The notes under the pieces are model-generated. The model ran no database searches and was not told the DNA's origin. It was given only the letters and a program-made list of their open reading frames with translations. This document shows positions 34,920-46,805 of a stretch of DNA of 64,000 bases, piece after piece. The stretch spans positions 108,398 through 172,397 of the forward strand of contig NZ_LKPJ01000009.1 in assembly GCF_001443045.1 (NCBI RefSeq), given 5' to 3'. This stretch comes from Burkholderia ambifaria (GTDB lineage Bacteria; Pseudomonadota; Gammaproteobacteria; Burkholderiales; Burkholderiaceae). Position 1 is the stretch's first letter. Each line of letters starts with the position of its first letter. Both the position numbers and the translations under genes were made by a program.

Positions 34920-35780
34920 TTACTGCTGCTTGCAAGCCACCTGATAATCGATCACGGTATTCGCGGACGGCGTGTCCGGCTCGCCGCCGACCGTCGTCAC
35001 GCCGAGCACGCCGGCCGCATTCCGATATCGCAGCGCGCAATACCCCATGCCGGTGCCCGAGCACGCTTCGGCTTCGATGATCCCGTGCTTCGCGAGCGTC
35101 GCCGCGCCGTCCATCGCGTCCGGTTTCTCGTGCGGACGCAGCGGCTGCCAGCCATGCGAGATCAGGATCTTGCGCGCCTTGTCGAGCGGTTTGCCGTACA
35201 CGTTGGGCACGATCGCGCGGCCGTGACAGTACGTGCGTTCGGCGGCAACCGCGGTCAGCCGCAAGCCGCCATTCTCTTCGCGCAACTCGCCGACGGGCGC
35301 CGACGGACCATCACCGCCCCAGACCAGCAGCGCGCCGCTTTCCAGCGGCTCGACCGAGCCGAGCTGCCAGCCGGACGCGCGCGCCGTATAGCCGAGCGCG
35401 ACGAGCGTCGTGCCGTCGAAGACGCCGATGTTTGCGTTGCGCGCGAAGCAGATCGCGCTGGTCCCCGACTTGAACCCGCTCGCGAACGTGACGACCGTGT
35501 AGCGGCCGAGCGGTGCTTCGGACGTCACGATCCAGCCGAGCTTCGCGACGTCGCGGCCGGCCGCGGCTGCAGTTTTCGCACGATATTGCGCGCAAAACGT
35601 GTCGAGCGCGCCGTTCTCCGGCGAGTGCGGCAGCGCGCCGAGCGGAACCAGCGACGCACCCGCGATATCGGAAGCCGTACGCAGCGTATCGGCCGACGCC
35701 GCGCCGCCGAGCATGATGCACGCGAGTGCCGCGAGCGATGCGACGCGGCGGGCAAACGGCCGGGCAGCGATGCGCCGCAT
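34920..35780 (-). CDS. secreted hypothetical protein with PASTA-like segment
   Basis: A 286-residue exported protein: basic N-terminus, hydrophobic core (VASLAALACIMLGGAASA) and cleavage before DTLRTAS. The middle is beta-rich. Residues about 195-220 (VPNVYGKPLDKARKILISHG) resemble the start of a PASTA repeat, and four to five cysteines in the C-terminal third (FCAQY, AICFA, TYCHG, ACSGTGMGYCAL, VACKQQ) suggest disulphides. It begins six bases after the stop of the DUF2322-like gene, so the two are co-transcribed. Function unknown. Confidence 0.78.
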   Translation of the reverse strand: MRRIAARPFARRVASLAALACIMLGGAASADTLRTASDIAGASLVPLGALPHSPENGALDTFCAQYRAKTAAAAGRDVAKLGWIVTSEAPLGRYTVVTFASGFKSGTSAICFARNANIGVFDGTTLVALGYTARASGWQLGSVEPLESGALLVWGGDGPSAPVGELREENGGLRLTAVAAERTYCHGRAIVPNVYGKPLDKARKILISHGWQPLRPHEKPDAMDGAATLAKHGIIEAEACSGTGMGYCALRYRNAAGVLGVTTVGGEPDTPSANTVIDYQVACKQQ

Positions 35781-35786
35781 GTGGAC

Positions 35787-36119
35787 TCAGCCTTGCGCGA
35801 TCACGTCGATCCGCAGTGCGTCGCCACCGTCGACGATCGCCAGCAGACGATCGACGTTCGGGTGTGCGCCCGGGCGGTTGCGTGCGTCGGCGGTATGTTC
35901 CGCGAATACCGCGAGGCCGTGTTCGGCGGCCTTCGCATCCAGCGTGCCGAATGCCTGCTTCAGGTAGTTGTACACCGCGAGCGAGCCTTGCTTGCCCGGC
36001 TGGTTCTCGATGCTGGCGACCACGTCGCCGTTCGCGCCGACGAGATCGATGCGCGCGATGCCGTCGATGGCCGGCAATTGCGCGAGGTTGTCCTTGAATA
36101 CTTGGGTCGGTTGAATCAC
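35787..36119 (-). CDS. DUF2322 family protein
   Basis: A 110-residue cytoplasmic protein matching the DUF2322 pattern as I recall it: FKDNLAQLPAIDGIARIDLV, IENQPGKQGSLAVYNYLKQA and FAEHTADARNRPGAHPNVDR near the C-terminus. No function is known. Upstream partner of the secreted hypothetical gene, with only six bases between. Confidence 0.8.
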   Translation of the reverse strand: MIQPTQVFKDNLAQLPAIDGIARIDLVGANGDVVASIENQPGKQGSLAVYNYLKQAFGTLDAKAAEHGLAVFAEHTADARNRPGAHPNVDRLLAIVDGGDALRIDVIAQG

Positions 36120-36286
36120 TGAAATACTCCGTCGGTTCGATCATGGGTCAATCGGCCCGTATCTTATCCGATCGTCACTCCGGCCGGCCGCCGCGCATCC
36201 GCTGGCGCACGCGAGCCGGCCGCGAGCCTGACGTGAGCAGCGGCACCGCATACGCGAAGCGTTTGCGTGACGCGGGCCGCCCTGCG

Positions 36287-36991
36287 TTATCGCCGGGCCG
36301 TATCCATCGTTACGCCCGCTTCGCGCGAGCGCTCGATGTCGGGGCTGCGATATGCGCGCTCGGGAATGTCGGCGAGCCGCGACGCATGCACCTGGTGCGG
36401 CGCGAGGCCGTAGAACTTCTGAAAACTCATGATCAGCGGCGACCACTTGTCCGGATCGACGTGGTCCGGATGGCCGTCCATCAGCAGGTCCGGGTGCACG
36501 TGCACGCGCTGGATGCGCACTTCGAATACGCGAATGTAGCCGCGCATGTCGGGCATATCGTCGCCGATGCCGTGCGTGGCGGCGACCACGGCCTCCATAT
36601 GCACCGGGCATTCGAGCGCGCGCGGCGGCGCGACGGTTTGCGAGGCCGTTTCGGTGAGCCCGGCCGTGCCGAACTTGTCGGGCTCGTATACATAGCCGCG
36701 TGCCTGTTTCGATGCGGGCACCGGATCCGTGCCCGTCGTGCGCGCGATCCGGTCGACCGCGTTCGCCTGCGCCGCCGACGGCAGGTTCAGCACGCATTCG
36801 CCGGTGCGCATCAGGTTGCGCGTGGTCTGCGAACTGGCCGCAAGCCCGAGCATGCAACGCCAGCCGAGCCAGAACGCGGACGACATCGGCGCGAGATTGG
36901 CCGTGCCGTCCGGATTCAGCGTGCTGATCAGCACGACGGGCGTGCCGAAATAGAGGATGTTGGGTTCGGTGACGCGATGCGGAGCGTTCAT
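36287..36991 (-). CDS. flavin reductase-like domain protein
   Basis: A 234-residue FMN-binding split-barrel protein. N-terminal part YFGTPVVLISTLNPDGTANL APMSSAFWLGWRCMLGL is the flavin-binding core; SSQTTRNLMRTGECVLNLPS is typical of the flavin reductase (RutF/DIM6) family. The longer insertion and C-terminal region place it with the group of FMN-dependent proteins of unknown substrate. The start at 36991 has AAGGA. Stand-alone gene divergent from the thioredoxin-like gene. Confidence 0.85.
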   Translation of the reverse strand: MNAPHRVTEPNILYFGTPVVLISTLNPDGTANLAPMSSAFWLGWRCMLGLAASSQTTRNLMRTGECVLNLPSAAQANAVDRIARTTGTDPVPASKQARGYVYEPDKFGTAGLTETASQTVAPPRALECPVHMEAVVAATHGIGDDMPDMRGYIRVFEVRIQRVHVHPDLLMDGHPDHVDPDKWSPLIMSFQKFYGLAPHQVHASRLADIPERAYRSPDIERSREAGVTMDTARR

Positions 36992-37230
36992 GTTCGGTCC
37001 TTGGCTGACGGGATGGGTTCCCATGCTGATCCCGTCGCGACCGCGTGGCGTTCCGAATCTTGTCGTGTCATTCGCATCGAACGGAGCGGACAGCGTTGCC
37101 CGCCGCACTGCGGCCCGGCCACCATCGGCATCGCGCGCGCTTTTCCGCTACAGTGGGAAATCACCGGCCGCACCTGCCGCCCACGCCGGCACGCGACGGC
37201 CACGTTCCGCCATTGCACACGAGGGCCCCG

Positions 37231-37557
37231 ATGGACACTGAACAACGCTACACCGCCAATGCGCCGACGCGCGCGGAAGTCGACGCACTGGCCGGTGCCA
37301 CCGTCATCGAATTCGGCGCGAACTGGTGCGGGATCTGCGCAGGTGCGCAGCCTGCGATCGTCGCGTCGTTTTCCGCGCATCCGGCCGTGCGGCACCTGAA
37401 GATCGAGGATGGTCCGGGCCGGCCGCTCGGCCGGTCGTTCGGCGTGAAGCTGTGGCCGACGCTGGTATTCCTGCGCGACGGGGTCGAAGTCGCGCGCGTC
37501 GTGCGCCCCGCCGACGCGAAGCAGATCGAAGCCGACGGCTTCGCCGCACTTGCCTGA
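37231..37557 (+). CDS. thioredoxin-like protein
   Basis: A 108-residue cytoplasmic thioredoxin fold with redox motif WCGIC in EFGANWCGICAGAQP and cis-Pro in GVKLWPTLVFLRDG. The CGIC variant differs from the CGPC of housekeeping thioredoxin. No signal peptide. Followed after ten bases by the YjbQ-like gene, probably in one operon. Confidence 0.88.
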   Translation: MDTEQRYTANAPTRAEVDALAGATVIEFGANWCGICAGAQPAIVASFSAHPAVRHLKIEDGPGRPLGRSFGVKLWPTLVFLRDGVEVARVVRPADAKQIEADGFAALA

Positions 37558-37567
37558 GGGCGTCATC

Positions 37568-37987
37568 ATGCAACAGGCCATCACGCACATCGGCGTCGAC
37601 ACGCGCGGGAGCGGCCTCGTCGAGTTCACGCCGCAGGTGCGCGCATTCGTCGACCAGCAGGCGATCCGCACCGGGCTGCTGACCGTGTTCTGCCGCCATA
37701 CGTCCGCGTCGCTGCTGATCCAGGAGAACGCGGATCCGTCGGTGCAGCGCGATCTCGAGCGCTACTTCGCGACGCTCGCGCCCGAGGACGACACGCGCTA
37801 CGAGCACGACACCGAAGGGCCCGACGACATGCCCGCGCATCTGCGCACGGCGCTGACGCAGGTGCAGTTGTCGATCCCGGTCGAGCATGGGCGCATGGTG
37901 CTCGGCACCTGGCAGGGCATCTATCTGTTCGAGCACCGTCGCGCGGCGCATCGGCGCGACATCGTGCTGCATTTGATTGGCGAGTAG
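37568..37987 (+). CDS. yjbQ: YjbQ family protein (UPF0047)
   Basis: A 139-residue member of the YjbQ/UPF0047 family, some members of which have weak thiamine-phosphate synthase activity in vivo. Signatures: VFCRHTSASLLIQENADPSV with conserved His, RYEHDTEGPDDMPAHLRTAL and IPVEHGRMVLGTWQGIYLFE HR. GAGGGC precedes the ATG at 37568; a TTG start at 37550 would overlap the thioredoxin gene. Confidence 0.9.
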   Translation: MQQAITHIGVDTRGSGLVEFTPQVRAFVDQQAIRTGLLTVFCRHTSASLLIQENADPSVQRDLERYFATLAPEDDTRYEHDTEGPDDMPAHLRTALTQVQLSIPVEHGRMVLGTWQGIYLFEHRRAAHRRDIVLHLIGE

Positions 37988-38041
37988 AAGCGGCAACGCG
38001 AACGGGCGAGCAGGCGGGCCCGCGCCGCATCTCGGCCGCGT

Positions 38042-39853
38042 TCAGCCGAGCAGCTTCTCGACGAGCGCGCCGAGTTCGCGCAGATGAACGGGCTTCGGCA
38101 GGAATTCGTCGAACACCCGCTGGTTCTCGCGCAGCGCGGCCGATTCGTACGCGCTGACGCCGAGAATCGACGGAAACCGTCCGTCGTTGTCCGGTTGCGC
38201 GGCGATCCGGATGCGATGAGCGACTTCGAAGCCGCTCAGGTCCGGCAGCTCGAGGTCGAGCACGACGAGGTCGTAATGCGCTTCGCCGAAACGGGCGACG
38301 CCTTCTTGTCCGGTGCCGCACAGATCGGTGTCGAGGCCGAGCGCCGACAACATTGCGCCGAGCGTTTCGCGCGCGTTGTCGTTGTCGTCGACCACGAGCG
38401 CGCGGCGGTTGCGATGCGCGGCGGCAGCCGGCCATGCGGGCGCGTCGCCGGCCGTTTCGCCGGCATCCGGCACTTCGGCCGGCAGCGTCACGACGAACTC
38501 GCTGCCTTCGCCAACGGTGCTGCGCACGTCCACATGGCCGCGCAGCGTCGTCACGATCTCGCGCACGACGGCGAGCCCCATCCCGATCCCGTCCACATGC
38601 AGGCCGACCGCGTCGTTCGCGCGATAGAACGGCTCGAAGATCTTCGACAGATGCTGCTTCGCGATACCTGCGCCGGTGTCCCGCACGGCGAGTCTCAGCT
38701 GCCGGCCGGCCGGCGCGTCGACGAGCAGGATCGATACGTCGATCGATCCGTCGACGGTGTATTTCACCGAATTCTCGATCAGGTTCGACAGCACCTGCCG
38801 CAACAGCTTGCGATCGGAGCGGATCGCGAGATCATGCGGCTCGACCTGCTGCGAAACTGCAATCCGCTTGGCCGCGATCCTCTCGCGCAGCGGATCGATC
38901 ACCTCGGCGAGCAGCGACGCCATGCCGACCGTCTCGGTTTCGGCGAGGCGCTTGGTCGAGCGCAGCTTGATGTAGTCGGTCAGGTCCTTGACCAGCGCTT
39001 CAAGCGACGACGCGGAATTTTGCAGCCGCCGGATCGTCTTCAGGTTCGCGTCGGACTGCGGCCGCGCGAGCAGGATCTCGATCGACCCGCAGATCGCCTG
39101 CAAGGGCGTACGCAGCTCATGACTGACCATCCCGAGGAACGCGTTCTTCGCCTCGATCATCTCGAACGCGCGATCGGATGCCTTGCGCTCCGCATCCAGC
39201 GCCGCGTCCTGGCGCTCGAGCAGGTCGTCGCGCGTACGCATCGTATAGAACAGCAGCAGGAACAGCGCGCCGAGGATCACGCCGAGGATGATGCCGAGCG
39301 ACAGGATCGCCCGCTGCTTTTCCTTCAGCTGATGGAACGTGAAGTCGCGCTGCGCCATCTCGATCGCGCGGAAGTAGTTCGCGAGGCCGTTGACCTTCGG
39401 CCAGTACGCATTGACCTCGTCGATCACGCGCGGCGCATCGTTCGGTGCATGGTGCAAGCGCGGCACGTCCTGCTTCAGGCGCGCCATGAATTCGCCGAGC
39501 ACCGCGATCTCCTTGCGCGCGCGCGGGATGCGCAGCCAGTATTCGGATACCTCCGACGGCCGCTGCAGGAACCCGAACGACACCGACAGGCTGTCGAGCT
39601 GCATCTGCACGTGGTCGTAGTCGTCGTCCACGTGCGTCGCGTAGAGGATCAGCTGGCGGTCGAAGCGCGTGTAGACGTTGCGGTATTGCGCGGCGGTCCA
39701 GAACACGCCTTCACGCGGCCCTTCGAGCACGCCCTCGTTGACCGACGTCGCGAGCAGGTCCCACAGCAGGAATGCCCACGCGGCGAATCCCAGGATCCAC
39801 AGCGATCCCAGGACCAGGATGACTTTTCTGTTCTTCCACCGCCCGCGCTTCAT
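38042..39853 (-). CDS. hybrid sensor histidine kinase with C-terminal receiver
   Basis: A 603-residue inner-membrane kinase. TM1 at about 9-31 and TM2 at about 184-205 enclose a 150-residue periplasmic helical domain. Phospho-acceptor H245 lies in GMVSHELRTPLQAI. HATPase motifs follow (NLIENSVKYT, DTGAGI, GIGMGLAVV). The C-terminal receiver has acidic residues in VVDDND and phospho-acceptor D533 in VVLDLELPD. No HPt domain. It starts nine bases after the pterin/molybdopterin-fold protein and is last in a three-gene unit with a BetR-receiver protein, suggesting that the small secreted protein delivers a signal to its periplasmic domain. Confidence 0.92.
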   Translation of the reverse strand: MKRGRWKNRKVILVLGSLWILGFAAWAFLLWDLLATSVNEGVLEGPREGVFWTAAQYRNVYTRFDRQLILYATHVDDDYDHVQMQLDSLSVSFGFLQRPSEVSEYWLRIPRARKEIAVLGEFMARLKQDVPRLHHAPNDAPRVIDEVNAYWPKVNGLANYFRAIEMAQRDFTFHQLKEKQRAILSLGIILGVILGALFLLLFYTMRTRDDLLERQDAALDAERKASDRAFEMIEAKNAFLGMVSHELRTPLQAICGSIEILLARPQSDANLKTIRRLQNSASSLEALVKDLTDYIKLRSTKRLAETETVGMASLLAEVIDPLRERIAAKRIAVSQQVEPHDLAIRSDRKLLRQVLSNLIENSVKYTVDGSIDVSILLVDAPAGRQLRLAVRDTGAGIAKQHLSKIFEPFYRANDAVGLHVDGIGMGLAVVREIVTTLRGHVDVRSTVGEGSEFVVTLPAEVPDAGETAGDAPAWPAAAAHRNRRALVVDDNDNARETLGAMLSALGLDTDLCGTGQEGVARFGEAHYDLVVLDLELPDLSGFEVAHRIRIAAQPDNDGRFPSILGVSAYESAALRENQRVFDEFLPKPVHLRELGALVEKLLG

Positions 39854-39862
39854 GTCGCGCGC

Positions 39863-40363
39863 TTACTTCACGGTCAGGCCGATGATCTGCCACGCGAACT
39901 TGGCTTCGCCGAGCGGCGTCTTCAGCTCGTCGGGATACTGGTCGCGCGGATACATGATCCACAGCGGCCCGTAGTTGTCGTTGCCGAGCACCTTGCCGTT
40001 CATCGTGCGCGCGAGGATCACGCCGTACTTGTCGGCATCCGACACGGGGATCGTGAACGTGTACTCGTCGATGCAGCGGAACTCGATTTGCGTGCCTTGC
40101 GCGTCGACGGTCTTCAGCACGTCGGACAGGCGCGGGCCGGTGAAGGTCGCCTTCGGCGTCCAGCTCGTCGACGTGACGATCGTGTGCTGCGGCAGCGCCA
40201 TCAGCGCCTGCTCGGAAAAGACGAAGGTCGTCTTGCCGGGCTGGTTGCTGCGGCCGATCTTGCCGTCGACGGTGAACGTAAACGACGCGGCGCAGCACGC
40301 GGCAGCCATGCCGAGCAGGCCGGCCGTGACCAGGCTCTTGATCCAGATCGTCGAAATTCGCAT
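39863..40363 (-). CDS. secreted sulphite-oxidase-fold (pterin/molybdopterin-binding) protein
   Basis: A 166-residue periplasmic protein: signal peptide 1-26 (WIKSLVTAGLLGMAAACCAA) then a short SUOX-like domain. Key parts are IGRSNQPGKTTFVFSEQALM, GPRLSDVLKT, the region FRCIDEYTFTIPVSDADKYG whose Cys corresponds to the Mo-ligand position of YedY/sulphite-oxidase enzymes, and DNYGPLWIMYP. It is far shorter than a full enzyme, so a binding or sensing role is likely. It resembles PruR, the pterin-binding periplasmic protein of Agrobacterium, as I recall. It sits between a receiver protein and a hybrid kinase gene (gaps 47 and 9 bases). Confidence 0.82.
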   Translation of the reverse strand: MRISTIWIKSLVTAGLLGMAAACCAASFTFTVDGKIGRSNQPGKTTFVFSEQALMALPQHTIVTSTSWTPKATFTGPRLSDVLKTVDAQGTQIEFRCIDEYTFTIPVSDADKYGVILARTMNGKVLGNDNYGPLWIMYPRDQYPDELKTPLGEAKFAWQIIGLTVK

Positions 40364-40410
40364 GTGTTTCCTCGTTCGTGTTCGTGTGATGGTCGGTCTT
40401 TGTTGTGGTC

Positions 40411-41298
40411 TCAGCTCGCGGCGGCGGCGGCGGCGGCCGGGCCGGCCGGCAGCGCGATCTTCAGTTCGCGCGCGACTTCGGCGAACAGGATCGGCAGGCG
40501 CACCGGTTTTTCCTCGCAGCGCGCGTTGTAGTGCGACACGATGTGCGCGATCTCGTCCTCGCTCGCTTCGCCGGTGGAGATCTTGCCGGTCAGCAGGAAG
40601 ATCGGCGCACCGCCGTTCTCGCTTGACCGGATGCCGCGCACGAGCTCGGCGGCCGTCTGGTCGCCGAGCATCCAGTCGAGGATGTAGCCGTCGAAATCCT
40701 CGACTTCCAGCGCCTTGCGGAACGACGCGCCGTCATAGTAAGGGACCGCGTTCACGCCTTTTTCGATGAAGTACTCGCACACCGTTTCGGCGACGTCCTG
40801 CGAATCGTCGACCACGGCGATCCGAGCCGCATAGACGGTCGGCTGGCTCGAGCGCAGTTCGATGACATCGACCGGATAGGTGCGGCCTTCGCGCGCGTGC
40901 TGGCGTTCGGTGACGATCCATTCGCCCTGCCACTGCAGCGCGACGAAATCCGTTTCGATCTGGCTGCTGGCCTTCGCCGAGATCGCCGCGCGGCAGCGAA
41001 AGCGGCGCGACTCGATCACGAGCGTCGCGTCGATCATCTCGGCGGCGGCCGGCTGCGTGCCCTTGTCGTCGAGCAGGATCGCGGGCGGCACGCCGAAGTG
41101 CGTCGCGATGTCCTGCAACTGCGACAGGTTCCACGGAATCAGCCCTTTCATCTTGCGCGTGACGACCGAGAAACTGAGGCCCAGCACGTTCGCGATCGTC
41201 GTGTTGTGGCTGCGCGGCGGAATGCCGTTGCGCGTCAGCAGATCGTGCACCTTGGTGGCGGTAATGAGATCGGCGTTGGCCTGCTCGCTGGTGGACAT
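40411..41298 (-). CDS. BetR-domain HTH fused to response-regulator receiver
   Basis: A 295-residue cytoplasmic regulator. Residues about 10-80 form a lambda-repressor-like BetR domain (ATKVHDLLTRNGIPPRSHNT, VLGLSFSVVTRKMKGLIPWN). A middle segment of 80 residues follows, then a receiver domain from about 170 (IAVVDDSQDVAETVCEYFIE) with the phospho-acceptor in GYILDWMLGD and the conserved Lys in EEKPVRLP. The output domain is therefore N-terminal, opposite to usual response regulators. It ends in a poly-Ala tail of seven to eight residues. The start at 41298 has GGAGA fourteen bases upstream. First of the three-gene kinase unit. Confidence 0.88.
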   Translation of the reverse strand: MSTSEQANADLITATKVHDLLTRNGIPPRSHNTTIANVLGLSFSVVTRKMKGLIPWNLSQLQDIATHFGVPPAILLDDKGTQPAAAEMIDATLVIESRRFRCRAAISAKASSQIETDFVALQWQGEWIVTERQHAREGRTYPVDVIELRSSQPTVYAARIAVVDDSQDVAETVCEYFIEKGVNAVPYYDGASFRKALEVEDFDGYILDWMLGDQTAAELVRGIRSSENGGAPIFLLTGKISTGEASEDEIAHIVSHYNARCEEKPVRLPILFAEVARELKIALPAGPAAAAAAAS

Positions 41299-42315
41299 CT
41301 CGAAGGGGTCTCCTAGGTTTTCGCGACGAAGAGCATATTCAAAAGTGACGTGATACGCAAACTTTGAAATCACGAATCACCTTGACATGCCATATTTCTC
41401 CATTATTATTGCTCATCACGTCACTATTGTTTGTCGCGTCAGGTCTGGAGGCCGGTGTCGACCGCGGTCGGCCCAGCGAAAAGCGGCAGCAGCACGTGAC
41501 AGAACGATTCGAAGAGAGAGCCTGAGAGAGCCTTGGACTGCGCGTCGGCGTTGGCGAATTGTATTCGCCTCGCCGTGCGCGAGCCGGGTGCGCACACGGC
41601 TACTGGTTTCGGGTTATCCGTACTACGGCGTCTGGCAGCAGACGGACTGGTACTACCGACAGGGCCTGAAGCAACGGGGGCAGCCGCGGGGAGACCACCA
41701 TCGCGCGCCAGCCGGATGGCTTATCGAAGTTCGCACGAACCATAAGCCGAACAACGACGCTATCGATCGATAACAACACGAAGGCCATTCTTTCCCAACG
41801 TCTCACTCAAGCTGCGCTGGTTGCAGCGCTTTGCGCGTCCGTCGCCGGCTGCGGCGGCATGGTGACGAAGCCGGCCGGAACGCGGGTGTGACCGGGGCCG
41901 CGACGAACCGAACGTCAGCGACTTCATCGCGCAGGCCAACAGCGAAGGCGTGAAGGGCTATCGCGCGAAGGGCGGGCAAGTGTTCGGCAGCACGCTGTCG
42001 TGGATCTACGTGAAGGACCAGACGCAGTCGCCAATCTTCACGTACCAGTTGACCGGCGCGAGCTTCGTGCAGCAGGCGAACGATTACGGCGCGCAGGGCA
42101 CCGCTTACCTGAGCGATCTCGTGACTTCGGACAGCACGTCGTGTGCGATTTCGCCGCGAAGATTCGTTCGAGTTCAAAACAAGCATAAAAACAAATCGGA
42201 CGTGTACTAAAAGGATAATGCACGACTGATTTTCACCGTGTCGTTTGGCATGATCGGGATATCGCTATCCCGAATGTATCCATCGTGACGCCCAGCCCGG
42301 CGGGGAATTTGCCGC
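41299..42315. other. degraded region between two kinase loci
   Basis: Apart from the AT-rich divergent promoter zone (41320-41430), this kilobase holds only broken coding fragments. One is the lipoprotein remnant listed separately. Another, in frame at 41602-41773, reads SGYPYYGVWQQTDWYYRQGL and looks like part of a small surface protein. No intact gene is supported. Confidence 0.45.
41774..42210 (+). pseudogene. lipoprotein gene remnant
   Basis: Frame one encodes a lipoprotein signal (LTQAALVAALCASVAGCGGM, lipobox VAGC) but lacks a start codon and stops at 41890. A second frame then continues as DEPNVSDFIAQANSEGVKGY and STLSWIYVKDQTQSPIFTYQ to the stop at 42210. The two halves look like one secreted lipoprotein split by a frameshift or small deletion. 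Function unknown. It lies just ahead of the second hybrid kinase gene. Confidence 0.55.
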
Positions 42316-45390
<3,075 letters not shown>

Positions 45391-45499
45391 ACGCGTGTCG
45401 ATGGCCGTGGGCGGTGACGACGAGGTCCGAAGAATGGAAGGCAGCGCGACGCATCGGCAACGGTGGCGCAGATCAATCAGGTGAGAAAAGGGGAAGACC

Positions 45500-45694
45500 G
45501 TGCGCTACATGGTGAAAGTCTTCGTAATGTTGCTCGATTTTGCCACGCTTCCCGAGAAATCCAGAAGAGACTTTCTCGGCAGGATGAACGAATTCCTGAT
45601 CATGTCGCCCGTGCAGAAGCGGCGCGCGATCAGCGAATGGAAGCAGGCAGTCGAGGAACGGGGCGAATCGGGCGAAGGTGCCCACAGACCATAA
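45500..45694 (+). CDS. small helical protein between kinase and response regulator
   Basis: A 64-residue protein starting at GTG with AAGGGG six bases upstream. Sequence is strongly helical and charged: FVMLLDFATLPEKSRRDFLG then RMNEFLIMSPVQKRRAISEW. No membrane or signal segment. I recall small unnamed genes of this kind beside RcsB-like regulators in Burkholderia. It might be a transcription or phosphorelay accessory protein, but nothing shows this directly. Confidence 0.6.
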   Translation: MRYMVKVFVMLLDFATLPEKSRRDFLGRMNEFLIMSPVQKRRAISEWKQAVEERGESGEGAHRP

Positions 45695-46130
45695 CGACGA
45701 TCCGGATGCGGGCAAGCGGTCGATGCGCGGCAGGCTCGCTGCTGCGCGAATGGTTGCGGTGGCAGGGGATGGGGCGGGGCGACGCGCGATGCGGCGTTCA
45801 GGTCCGGGAAGCCGACCTATGTGTCGGCGTGTGTCCCGATCACCATGCGTGCTGCCGGCCCGGAAGTGCATGCCGATCGGTAACGCCCGCTCATGTTCGG
45901 CCGGCGCGCCCATGCTGGGCATGCCACGGGGCGACGCGACATGCAGCCTGCTTCGACCTGTCGGCCAATGCTTACGGTTTTGCACTCGTTTTATCTTAAA
46001 ATCGAGTCGCGCTTGCATTCTTCGATGTGTCGAATGCGACGGGTCGAATCGACGGCCTGTCGACTGGATGGCCCGCATCCTGCGGCTGTTGGCGGATGCG
46101 CGATCAAAAGCCTCGGGGAGAAATGGGACG
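45695..46130. promoter_or_regulatory. rcsB-like gene upstream region with inverted repeat
   Basis: No gene is supported. An AT-rich dyad at 45984-46007, ACTCGTTTTA-TCT-TAAAA(T)CGAGT, lies about 125 bases upstream of the response-regulator start in otherwise GC-rich DNA. It could be an operator or a promoter element of that gene. Confidence 0.4.
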
Positions 46131-46805
46131 ATGGATGAATTCTTTGTGCGCGTGATGGTGGCCGACGACCACCCGTCATCCGCGATCGGGATGTCGCAGG
46201 CGCTCGCCGATAGCAGCACGATCCGGCTCGTCGACTCCGTGTCCAATTCGACCGATCTCGTGGCAGCGCTCGACGAGAAGCCGAGCGACGTGCTGGTGGT
46301 CGACTACGTGATGCCCGGCGGCAAATTCGGCGACGGGCTCGTGCTGCTGTCGTTTCTGCAGCGCCGCTATCCGGCGCTGAAGCTCGTGACGATCACGATG
46401 ATCGACAACCCGAGCGTGCTGCATGCGATTCGCAAGCAGGGTGTCGGCTGCATCCTGAGCAAGTCGGATGCGATTTCGCATCTGGTCGGCGCGGTCCACG
46501 CGGCGTATGTCGGCGCCAACTACCTGTCGCCGCATATCAAGCAATTGCTGGAGTCGACGGGCACGTCCGATACGGCCCGCCCGCTGACGACGCGCGAAAT
46601 CGAAGTGGTGCGGCTGTTCGGTGCCGGTTATACGGTCGGCGAGATCGCCACGCAGCTTCATCGCAGCAAGCAGACGATCAGTTCGCAGAAAACCAGCGCG
46701 ATGAAGAAGCTCGGCATTGTGCGCGACGCCGACCTGATCCGCTATGCGAGCGACGGCAACCTGGTCGACTCGGCGGCGCCCGATGCGCCGGCCACAAGCG
46801 AATAG
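46131..46805 (+). CDS. RcsB/NarL-type response regulator
   Basis: A 224-residue regulator. Receiver at 1-125: acidic pair in MVADDHPSSA, phospho-acceptor in VLVVDYVMPGGKFGDG (the GGKFGDG loop is typical of RcsB), and Lys in ILSKSD. LuxR-type HTH at about 148-205: LTTREIEVVRLFGAGYTVGE IATQLHRSKQTISSQKTSAM. GGGGAGAAATGGG precedes the ATG. It lies between two hybrid kinases and is their likely shared output, with probable targets the adjacent fimbrial or adhesin genes. This resembles CblR of the cable-pilus system. Confidence 0.92.
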   Translation: MDEFFVRVMVADDHPSSAIGMSQALADSSTIRLVDSVSNSTDLVAALDEKPSDVLVVDYVMPGGKFGDGLVLLSFLQRRYPALKLVTITMIDNPSVLHAIRKQGVGCILSKSDAISHLVGAVHAAYVGANYLSPHIKQLLESTGTSDTARPLTTREIEVVRLFGAGYTVGEIATQLHRSKQTISSQKTSAMKKLGIVRDADLIRYASDGNLVDSAAPDAPATSE

